The notes under the pieces are model-generated. The model saw only the letters and a list, made by a program, of their open reading frames with translations. It ran no database searches and was not told the origin of the DNA. Shown here piece after piece: positions 55,373-64,000 of a stretch of 64,000 nucleotides of DNA. The stretch is from positions 1,441,886 through 1,505,885 of the forward strand of contig NW_004955473.1 in NCBI RefSeq assembly GCF_000276665.1, read 5' to 3'. Within the stretch, counting starts at the first letter, position 1, and each line of letters opens with the position of its first letter. The stretch comes from Chinchilla lanigera (lineage: Eukaryota > Chordata > Mammalia > Rodentia > Chinchillidae). Both the position numbers and the translations under genes were made by a program.

Positions 55373-56470
55373 AGAGAACAAAAGGCAGAGGTGATAGGAA
55401 GATAGAAGTCTGAGAGAAGGACCAGTCAGTGAGGACCCTGCATCTGTATAACTGAGGGAGATAGTGATGTCCTGAAAAAAAAATATGTAAAATAAAAAGT
55501 TGAGTAAGATCTGGGGAGAAAGATCTCAAATGTACTGAGTGCGAGGTTGGTGACTGGTAATATTGGATGCAGGATCCAGGTCTAAACTTCTAATCAAAGA
55601 TTCAACATTTGGAGCAAATATGTAGGTAGGGAAAAGTAGTGAATATCTCAGGCCAAACCCATCCAAGGGGAGATGGATCAAAACAGCAAGAGGTGAGTTC
55701 TCATCAGGTAATTGGACTCTGAAGGCAGTTTTCTGTAGCTATGACAGACAGCACCTGAAAAGTGAGCTTAACTCAGTAAGTATTAACTGTACTTCACTAA
55801 CTCAGTGCTCCATCCTTCACCTCTTCCATGTTCAATCAGCCTGATCAAGACCTACAGGCAGAGGAGCTGCTCAGGAACCACAGTTACTCCCAGTGTCCAC
55901 AAGAACGGTCTGTGTGGCCTGCCTAGTTACCACAGACACCAGGGCTGGGACTTCTTCTCATTAGAGTTTCTAAAAGCCAGGAGTCAGCAGAAGAAACCAC
56001 AGCCCAATCCCAAACCCTCAGCTCCTCCCCAGGTAGTTAGGGCTGAAAAAAGATACTGTTCCCTATGCTCTATTATGCAGGGAGGGTAGGGGCCTGAGGC
56101 CCTTCTGTGGACCTCACCCTAAAGTATATCTCAGCCCCATCTCCTTTTAGATCAAAGACTTCATTTTTCAGTCTATCTTCGGTAAGCTCTCTACCACTTT
56201 ATTCTTAAACCCCAAATAGCTCTTTTTCAGTGTTTATTATATGTTGCTAAATTATGGGGCTGGGGGTGAAGCTGGTTACAACATATTATCTACAATGTGC
56301 TCCTGTTTTAGTATAAGAAATATTTCTTTCAATAATTATATGTACACATTTGGACTATATATACAAAAACGAGAAGGAAATACTATACCAAAATATTAAA
56401 AGAAAGTATTTTTTAGAAATGAAATGATGGGTAGTGTTCTGTTCCTTGTTGTGCAACTTTTAAAGAGGAT
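55373..56470. other. No recognised feature
   Basis: About 1.1 kb without a nameable repeat or gene, apart from a short ID-like core ('atggggctgggggtgaagc') near 56260. Confidence 0.4.
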
Positions 56471-56471
56471 A

Positions 56472-56918
56472 TATTTATGACTTGTATCTAAATGTTCTCC
56501 CAAAGCCTCATGTAGTCCATAGGTGGGGCTTTTTGGAGGTGGCTGGATCTAGGGTATGTGAATATGGATTAAGAGTATGTAATAACTGAAATAGTCATTA
56601 GTTTAACATAGTTTTGGGTATGTTTGGGTATGGATAATGGCAAGGCCCACTCTGGGTATAGCTGGTACCATCCAATAAGCTTGTAGCCTGGATGGGATAA
56701 AAGAGAAAGGGAGGCTTGCTGCTACTGCTTTATTACCTTCTGCCTACCCTGCACTGGACTGTTCCTCCTCTGCCATGCCCTCTGCCATGCCACCCTGCCT
56801 TGGAGCCAGCTGACTATGAAATGAAACCTCTATAGACTGTGAACCAAAATAAATTTTTCCTCCTTTAATTCCTGGGTATCAAGCGTTTTGTCTCCACAAT
56901 GAGAAAGTAACTAAGACA
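56472..56918 (+). mobile_element. Solo LTR, ERVL-MaLR class
   Basis: 'tatttatgacttgtatctaa', 'cttggagccagctgactatg' and 'aaatgaaacctctatagac', ending 'gtaactaagaca'. Very similar to the copy at 32709-33171. The first TG is mutated. Confidence 0.92.
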
Positions 56919-56920
56919 TG

Positions 56921-56927
56921 CACATGT

Positions 56928-56968
<41 letters not shown>

Positions 56969-56976
56969 ACATACAC

Positions 56977-57043
<67 letters not shown>
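56921..57043. repeat. Compound (CA)n-(TG)n-(GA)n microsatellite
   Basis: (CA)n at 56929-56963, a short AT-containing hinge, (GT)n at 56976-56994 and (GA)n to 57043. The CA and GT tracts are inverted complements of each other. The Leu-Ser/His-Thr/Cys-Val frames over this tract are spurious. Confidence 0.96.
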
Positions 57044-57044
<1 letters not shown>

Positions 57045-57249
57045 AGGGGTAAATCCCTCAAGGTCTTCTTCATTCAAAAATTGAAAAAAAAGTTTCCATT
57101 TTTAATGTAGAAAAATGCACCCTCCCTACAGATACCAACTACAAACTCAGGGAAATGTAAATATTTTAGGAAGAAATACACCTGGAGATTCTGGAGAATG
57201 AGAGGAAGGAAACAAGTGAATGGGGAGGAGCTGAAACTGGAAAGGACCA

Positions 57250-58034
57250 ACATTGGAATACCTTCCATTTTATAGGTCTAGTTTAAGTGAAGGCTACTGT
57301 CGCAGCATGGCATAAAACAGCTAAAATTCTGATATAAAACCTACCAGCTTTCTGGTCTCAAAATCAGATATCAGAACCCAGGTTAGCAATAGCCATTTGA
57401 GTTATGCTAACAAATCTTAGAAGAGGGCAAGGCAGATCAAGAGAGCCCCATATCCCATGGGTAAGTTCTCCCAAAGTCTCTGACACCTTGGATCTGGGAC
57501 AGCAGTAATAGGTTCCAGTTACCTTAGAGCTATAACTAAAAGGTTTGAACTGATAATTGAGCTTATGTCCACCATGAATGAGACAAAGTTTGTAGTATAA
57601 GATGAAACAAGTTAATGGCTTGAGAAAACAACAACAAAAAATCAACACTTTTTGGAAGCATATACCAGAATCTAGTGTCTCCACAAGCCAGTCATTACTG
57701 TGTCCAATGTACAACACCAAATTACTTGATATACATAAAAAACAAAACAAAATATACAAATAAAAACCCAGGAAAGTGTGACTTACCATTCTCAAGAGAG
57801 AAGACTGCAATCAAGTTCAAATCTGAGATGATATTAGAATTAGAATTATCTAATTCTAGATATTAGAATTATCAGACCAGATATTAGAACCAGAATTATC
57901 AGAACCAGATATTAGAATTATCAGATAAGATATTTAAATGCATCCTTAAAACTGTGATCAATGAGAGAAAGAAAAAAGTGCTTGTGATGAGTGAAAAAAA
58001 TGAGGAATCTCAAGGGACCCAATCAGAACTATAC
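57250..58034 (+). mobile_element. Old LINE-1/HAL1-type ORF1 region, left piece
   Basis: 'ccatgaatgagacaaagttt', 'gtgacttaccattctcaaga' and 'gagaagactgcaatc' are followed by repeated 'agaattatcaga' units. This fits the start of ORF1 in old L1M/HAL1 elements. A degenerate minisatellite has arisen at 57828-57935. Confidence 0.65.
57828..57935. repeat. Short minisatellite of 'agatattagaattatcag' type units
   Basis: Four to five imperfect copies of a roughly 20-30 base unit containing 'atattagaattatcaga' lie in tandem inside the old L1 ORF1 region. Confidence 0.8.
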
Positions 58035-58045
58035 AAAATTAACCA

Positions 58046-58546
58046 CTGCACAATTTATAATAGCTAGATCTTGAAAATAGTATATATGCCCATCAAGAGA
58101 TGAATGGATAAAGAAAATGTGGTATTTATACACAATGCAGTACTACCCTGGCATAATGAAGGATAAACTTGAGTCCTTTGTAAGCAAATGGATGCAACTT
58201 GAGAACCTAATGTTAAGTGAAATAAGTCAGGTAGAAGAGAGAATGGCAGAGAAAGAAGAGAGAGAAAAATAGGTGATTAATAAAAAGTAAGGAGATCTCT
58301 TTACAAACGGATGAGGGAATAAGAGGTGGAGGGAGGAGAGGGAAAGGGGATGTAAAAAAAAGAGAAACCAAAGGGAAAAAAAGATAATGAAAACAGCTTT
58401 TACAAAGGGGAAGGGGACTATGAGTTGGAGGGAGCAGGGAGGAAGGGGAGGGGTGGGGGATGAAAAAAGAAAAGATGTACAATGTACATGTACCAACTGT
58501 CTATGATTAAGGTGATCAGTATGTGCTGTGAACATGTACTAATAAG
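58046..58546 (+). mobile_element. LINE-1 3' end, 5'-truncated, 11-base target duplication
   Basis: 'ttataatagctagatcttga', 'gcccatcaagagatgaatgg', 'acttgagaacctaatgttaa' and a purine-rich 3' UTR. Flanks 'aaaattaacca' at 58035-58045 and 58547-58557 are identical. The poly(A) tail is practically absent. Confidence 0.88.
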
Positions 58547-58557
58547 AAAATTAACCA

Positions 58558-59168
58558 AAGTCTAAAACTGAAAAATATAGTGTCTGCATCAAAAACAAAG
58601 CAAAATAAAACAAGCCACTCAATAGACTTATCAGAGTAAAAAAGATAAAAGTCAGTGAATATGAAAATAAATCAATAGAAATTCTCCAATCTGAAGAAAG
58701 ACAGTAAATGTTGGAAAATAAAATGAGCAGAGCCTCAAGTTTCTGTGGGACAATATTAAAAGATCCAACATGCAGATAATTGTGGTAGAGCAAGCTAAAA
58801 GAATAAATAAAAAATATTTTAAGTAACATCCAAAAAACTTCCAAAATTTGGTGAACCCCTAACAAGATAAATATGAAAATACCATGCCTCATACATGATA
58901 ATGAAGTGGATAAAAACCAAAAATGAAAAGTAAATCTTAGGTTGAGCATGCATAAGGCTCCAGAAATGATTTGCAATATTAAAATAAGTAAATTTTGCAA
59001 GTGGCCAGAGAAACAAAATATTACATACAGGAGAATAACAATCGAAATGATGATTGTCTTCCTATCAGAAACTATAAAAGCCAAAAGCAGTAGAATAACA
59101 CCTTTAAAGTACTGAAACAAAATTTGTTATCCCAGCATTCTATAACCAGTAAAATTATTTCAAGAGTG
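58558..59168 (+). mobile_element. Old LINE-1/HAL1-type ORF1 region, right piece
   Basis: 'aactgaaaaatatagtgtct', 'aatcaatagaaattctccaa', 'tctgtgggacaatattaaaa', 'atattacatacaggagaata' and 'aagtactgaaacaaaatttg' follow the ORF1 coiled-coil to C-terminal order. This continues the copy interrupted at 58046. Confidence 0.8.
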
Positions 59169-59169
59169 A

Positions 59170-61640
59170 AGGTGAAGCAAGGACGGGAAACAGGTTCACT
59201 GTTCACCTACATATGCAACCAGTTACACAAAACTGAATTGTTACTGAGAGATTGGAGAGATCATGGGCGCTTAAGGGATAAGAGCAAGGGTGATAGTGTC
59301 CCAACTGGGCGCCAGAGAAAATCAAGTACCCTGAGGGGAAAACAAAAGATAAATTCTAATATGGGAGGGTCAAGGAAAACAGAAACTTGCTGGACCACAA
59401 TCCAGTGTCCGCGGGTTTGTGAGAGCAAACCAGATTACTCCTAGATCACAGCACCTCACCCCCAACTCCAGGCCCAACGCCCCTGCGCCTGGATGATGGA
59501 ATAGACTCCTAATCTGTCCAGCCCCCTCACTAGGAAGATGATCACGATGAGTGAGATACATGCAACCCAGGGCTTTAGAAAAACCAGGAGCTGGAAAATG
59601 GTTTAGGAGAAAATAATGGAACGTGTTGAGTTTTGAAAACAAGAGTGCTCCAGAAACAAGCAGTGCCTGTGAGCAGCAGGACTATGGGAAAAAAGAAGGC
59701 TTGCGGGGCACAGAAAATAAATTAGTTTCCCATTTCTCCCTCCCACATGCAACAGGAGTGCTGTGTTTATGGGACATTCAGTGTGCTCCCCATGCTTACC
59801 AGCAGGCTCCCACAGGAGAGCCCCTAGCCCTTGCAGAGGACTGCAGAGGGCAGGAAGACCCAGGACTATGAAAAGTACACATACCAGAAAGTGGAGCTTC
59901 TGGGACAGTAAGTGGGGGAGGTCTGTGAGAGGAAGGATGACGACCAGTGCCTGGGTCAAGGAGTGTCTGGTGCTGCACTGGGCAAAAGGCTTGCAGAGAG
60001 CCACTCTAAGCAGAGAGGTTGAACACCATGAACTGTGGGCAGAGCAGGTCTCCCTGAGGGAGAGCTACAGACTACATGTCTAGAGACATGGAGGCAAGAA
60101 GCGTGATTCAGTTGAGCCAGACCTGAGCAGGCACTCTCCTATTGTTTCCCCAAACACCGGAAAGACAGGACAGGGTGTGAGGTGCCACACGCCACCCACC
60201 ATCCCCCACTGATAAAGGAGCCCTGGGCCAAGCCTAGAGGCTGCACCAAGTTCAGCAGTCAGGTTGGACAGCAGAGCTCTCGAGACAGACAGAGACTGTA
60301 GGCAGAGGGATGGAGAGTGGCATTTGAGTCAGAGGCTTTCTGGTGATATACTGGGCAAGGAAAGCCTATGGAAAGTAGACACACAGATGACTGTGGGATT
60401 TGCCTGGCAGTTAAGGCAGTGTGAGTGGGAGGTCCCTGGCAGAAATTAATGGAGAATCGGTTGTTGGACAAACTATACCACATTTGCTTCTTCCGAAATC
60501 AACTGAGGCAACTGGATCTTGGGATGGTGATAGAGGCCTGCAGTTGGCCATGCCTGAAGCACAGCTTGCAGACAAGAGGCAGGTCTGGAGAGATTGGCAG
60601 CCCTCAGTACTTCCAGGCAAGCAGCTCTGTGGTTCAGAGTGGGGAAACTGCTTGGTGGCTCACAGTCAGACTCAGTCCATGTAAGGGAAGCTTTGTGGAC
60701 ACTCTGGGTTAATGCTATAGCAACTCTGTGAAGGTTTGTTTGTTTCCTTGCTTGACCATTTATTCTGGGTATTCTATTTTTTTCCTTCTAGTTCTTTCTT
60801 CTTTATTAGTACTGGGTTTTTTAAAAAAAGGTTTTCCCCTTATCTGGCTCTATTTTTGGTCTTCTCGTTTATTTATTTAGTTAGTTATTTAGTTATTTTT
60901 CTGCTCCCTGTTTTTTCCATCTCTCTTGCTCATTTTCTTGCCTCTTTGTTAACTGTCTCCTCCTCTTGACCTTTCATAGAACATATATAGAATAGGTACT
61001 TATTTATGTGCAAAAAAGAATAAGAATTAACCAGTGCTTTAATTTAAATACTACTGTTTAAAGGCATTTTGGGATAACCCTTAACAAAATTGTGCTTAGA
61101 GGATCCAAATAAAATTAAGTACAAATGTATTCCCAGGTTCTGACTATCTGAAAATCTCCCTCAGTGTCTAACTATACTTCTATCCCTCCTCCCACATCCA
61201 AAAATATTGTCTCAAACTCCCTCAACACTAGCCCTTTACTACAGTTATAAAAATATTTCTAACAGGCTCCAACCTCCTGTCTATATTTTTACATATTGAT
61301 ATTTCTCTTACCACTCTATCTTAGACTAACCACAAATAGCAGTGTAATACAGTCTGTAAGGGGCACTGATAAAAGAATAAAATTATAAAAAACAATTTTT
61401 AACATTCATGATTGATGTATGGTGGAATTTGTTGATGCTGTTATAACCATTAGAGATTCTTTTTGCACAACACGATGATTGAATAAGTTGAAGTGGTAGA
61501 CAATATCTCTTGAGAAACAAAGCCAAGATTGCATCACTGGAAAACAGAACCTAATTAAACAGATCTTCATATTAATAATAAACTGTCTTCACTATTTGGC
61601 TTTAACCCTCCGCACAATAAAAATAGAAACACGGAAAAAA
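59170..61640 (+). mobile_element. LINE-1 copy B: 5' UTR-like leader
   Basis: A GC-richer part with scattered CpGs (59250-60700), a T-rich part (60730-60970), then an AT-rich part up to ORF1. The layout repeats that of copy A. Several overlapping frames on both strands (for example 59603-60004 minus, 59763-60083 plus) lie in it and have no domain. Promoter function is inferred from position only. Confidence 0.6.
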
Positions 61641-61679
61641 AAACAAACAATGAAATACCTCCAAAAACTCCCAATTCCC

Positions 61680-62480
61680 CCAAAGCAGATCAAAGGAGCA
61701 TGGATGGATAGGAAACAAAGCACCAAATGACTAACCTGTATTAAATGACCAAAGAGGAAGCAAAGAAACTTGGCAAACTCAAGATGATATAAAGAAATAC
61801 ATAGCAGAATTAATAAGAAAAACTGATATATTTAAAAAAGACAGATAAAAAACAAAAACTAACCAAAACCATTCAAAACATGGATTAAAAATTTACCAAA
61901 AAAGCAGAGTCCATGAAAATAATGCCAAACATAAATCCTGCAGATAAAGAATTTTATTGAATACTTGAGCAACAGAAGCAACCACTGTGTGGCGAACATA
62001 TCAGATCTAGAAGACAAAAATGATGCAAAATATCATATATTCAGAGATACCTTAAAAAAGAAAAGGGCAAGGAGAACGGATCCAACAGGTACAATATGAC
62101 ACAAAGAAGACTAACCTAAGACAAATTGGAGTTAGAGAAAAATCAAAGGACAGCACACATGTAATAAAGAATCTGTTTACATAAATCATAGTAGAAAATT
62201 TTCCAAGTACGGAGAAACAACTCAACATACAGGTAAGTGACGCATATGGAACCTGAAATCATTACAAGTAAAGAAAAATTCCCCACAACATATCATAATT
62301 AAAATCCCAGAAGTTCAACAGAAAGACAGAATCTTAAAAACTGTCACAGAAAATTAGGATTACAGCAGATTTCTCAGCACAAACTTCAAAGGTCAGGAGA
62401 GCTTGAAGTAACTGTTTCAAGCCCTGAAAAACAACAACAACAACAAACAATTTTCAACCCGAACTAATATATCCTGCAAA
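61680..62480 (+). pseudogene. LINE-1 copy B: ORF1 (broken)
   Basis: AT-rich, stop-riddled sequence matching ORF1 of copy A in order: a 'agatctagaagacaaaaatg' block, the 'gagaaaaatcaaaggacagc' block, then the C-terminal-domain block with 'ccagaagttcaacagaaaga' and 'cagcagatttctcagcac'. The equivalent of the copy A '...agatttcacagaacaagccc' section is clear. No continuous frame exists. The 3' end is followed by an ID SINE. Confidence 0.7.
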
Positions 62481-62491
62481 ATTATCTTTCA

Positions 62492-62572
62492 GGGACTGGG
62501 GATTTAGCTCAGTGGTAGCAAGCGTTAGGTCCTAGGATTGGTCATTAGCACAAAAAACCTTTTTTAAAAAAA
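62492..62572 (+). repeat. ID SINE, internally deleted
   Basis: 'ggactggggatttagctcag' and 'tggtagcaagcgttaggtcc', with the middle shortened, then 'taggattggtcattagcaca' and an A/T-rich tail. Confidence 0.75.
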
Positions 62573-62793
62573 CTACCCTTTAAAAATGATGGACAAATCA
62601 GAACATTTCATGACAAATAACACCTTAAGAAATTCAAAATCACAAAACCAGCACTCCAAGAAACTCCCAAGGGTATCCTAGCAAGAGATAATGAGGCCAA
62701 AAATACCAAAAGTCTGAGGGAATGAATACAACGAGCAGGGTGAGCAGCTAAACAAAAGATAAAAGTGAAGAAATCAATAACAGAAATAATGCA

Positions 62794-64000
62794 ATGACAA
62801 GAATAAGTCTATACAGTAAGTCCTTGACTTACAAATATTCAAGTGGCAAAGTTTAACAGGGGTACTGTGTAAGACTCATTATATTGGCTTATGGACGAAT
62901 CTGACTTATGAACAATTCACCCGGAACAGAACTTGTTCATAAGTCAGGGACTTACTGTACCATTCAGTAATAACTCTGAATGTAAATGGCCCCATCTCAC
63001 TAATTAAAAGACATCATTGCAGACTGGATCAAAAAATAAAATGTAATGCTTTGCTGCATGCAACAGACACATTTAAACCTAAAAGAAATTCACTGACTAA
63101 GAATTAAAGAATAGAAAACAATATTCTATACAATGTGAACCTGAACACAAGTATGGGTAGCAATTTTATTCTCAGATAAAATGTACCTCAAGCTGAAATT
63201 GCTCAGAAAATGTTAAGAAGGTCACTGCATATTAGTTAAGAGAACAATTCAACAGGGGGAGAAAACAATTATAAATACACATGCACCAAATACCAGTGCA
63301 CAACTTTGTAAAATAAACATGACTGGACATAAAAAATTTAATGAACAGCAACACAATCATAGTGGGGAATCATAATATCCCACTTTTACAAATAGACATA
63401 TCAACTACACAGAAAAAATTAGAAGAAATGTCAGAGCTGAACATACCATTGTACAACTGGATTTAATACATACCTGCAAAGTGTTCTGCTCTACCACAAC
63501 AGAATATACATACTTCTCAGAAGCACACAGAACGTTCTTCAAAGTAGACCACATAATAGCCCATATAAGTTGCCTAAATAAATACAGAAAAATCAAAATT
63601 ATCTCATGTATACTGTCAGAATATAGTACACTGAAATTAGAAAAATTGGAAATCAAAAGAAGCCACAGAAATTTTGCAGAAACTTGGACATTAAATAACA
63701 CACTCCCATATATTTGATGGGTCACAGAAGAAATCAAGGAAGATATTTAACAATTTGTAGAATTAAACAATAATGTCAGTAAAACATACCAGAACTTATA
63801 CGACACAACTAAAACAGCCCTAAAAGGAAAGTTTATTGCTGTGAGTGTCCACATTTCCAAAACAGAGAAAGCTCATATAAATAACCTAATGATTTAGCTC
63901 AAGTTCTTAGAAAGACCAGAAGAGTCTGAATCTAATCCTAGTACAAGCAAGGAAGTCATAAAGATTACAGTGAACATTAATTACATTGAAACAAAAAACT
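62794..64000 (+). pseudogene. LINE-1 copy B: ORF2 endonuclease region (broken, runs off window)
   Basis: ORF2 begins at ATG 62794 with 'MTRISLY'. After a DNA-transposon insertion it continues with 'HSVITLNVNGPISLIKR', the L1 endonuclease N-terminus. Later parts include 'EYTYFSEAHRTFFKVDHIIA' and 'CILSEYSTLKLEKL' (63481-63717). The S-D-H catalytic triplet seen in copy A is S-E-Y here, so both the aspartate and the histidine are lost. Sequence continues into the linker after the endonuclease at the window edge. Several frame breaks confirm a pseudogene. Confidence 0.87.
62814..62957. mobile_element. 144-bp non-autonomous Tc1/mariner-type DNA transposon (MITE)
   Basis: Terminal inverted repeats start 'cagtaagtccttgactta' and end 'taagtcagggacttactg', about 23 bases each with few mismatches. 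TA dinucleotides lie immediately outside both ends (62812-62813 and 62958-62959), the duplication expected for Tc1/mariner (Tigger/pogo-like) transposition. There is no transposase frame. The element interrupts L1 ORF2 seven codons after its start. Confidence 0.9.

Noticed and set aside
57364..57810. 148-codon minus-strand frame with hydrophobic stretches
   Set aside because: Antisense of old L1/HAL1-type sequence. The hydrophobicity follows from A-rich plus-strand composition.
58551..59120. 189-codon minus-strand hydrophobic frame resembling a membrane protein
   Set aside because: It is antisense to an A-rich old L1 ORF1. T-rich codons give Phe/Leu/Ile by composition only.
1..64000. CRISPR array, bacterial operon, prophage or plasmid features
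   Set aside because: Regularly spaced repeats with unique spacers, dense same-strand genes and ribosome binding sites are absent. The repeat content is mammalian.

Overview
The window is mammalian nuclear DNA, almost certainly from a rodent. The diagnostic signal is the SINE set. There are many tRNA-Ala-derived ID elements with recognisable A and B boxes, B1 elements carrying the internal duplication around the 'ccagcctg' block, and dimeric B1-ID (B1-dID type) elements. Rodent-style ERVL-MaLR LTRs and several ages of LINE-1 are also present. B1-dID dimers are known outside the mouse/rat group, so a squirrel-related or beaver/kangaroo-rat-related lineage fits better than a murid. I cannot fix the species from sequence alone.

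No host protein-coding gene, exon, functional tRNA/rRNA gene, CRISPR array or bacterial-type feature can be supported. The open reading frames are chance frames, microsatellite translations or remnants of transposon proteins. The window reads as intergenic or deep intronic sequence, with a 100-N scaffold gap at 8006-8105.

Layout. 1-5.0 kb: an MaLR LTR, two B1-ID SINEs and about 2.7 kb of unrecognised sequence. 5.2-8 kb: ancient repeats and an old L1 3' end. 8-17.8 kb: the gap, an MLT1-type LTR, an MaLR LTR that splits an ID SINE, an ID/B1 composite inside one target-site duplication, and about 1.4 kb of repeat-poor sequence. 17.8-20.5 kb: an L1 3' end and an L2 copy broken by a SINE and an ERVL LTR. 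21-24.7 kb: SINE cluster and young L1 3' ends with clear target-site duplications. 25-33.2 kb: MIR, MER5-like, mariner inverted repeat, and three MaLR LTRs. 33.8-38.5 kb: minus-strand L1 with a dead reverse-transcriptase remnant. 39-44 kb: a plus-strand L1 with 5' region, ORF1 and endonuclease part of ORF2, followed by an older L1 carrying a U6 snRNA fragment. 44-49.8 kb: SINEs, a minus L1 end and L2. 50-56 kb: mostly unrecognised sequence with L2, L1 and SINE pieces. 56-64 kb: an MaLR LTR, a compound microsatellite, an old L1 ORF1 region, and a second long plus-strand L1 that runs off the right edge with a DNA transposon sitting at its ORF2 start.

There is no operon-like cooperation to describe. 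The useful content is the stratigraphy: nested insertions and target-site duplications give a relative order for L2, MIR and old L1, then mariner/MER5 and MLT1, then B1-ID SINEs and MaLR LTRs, and lastly young L1 ends and ID elements.
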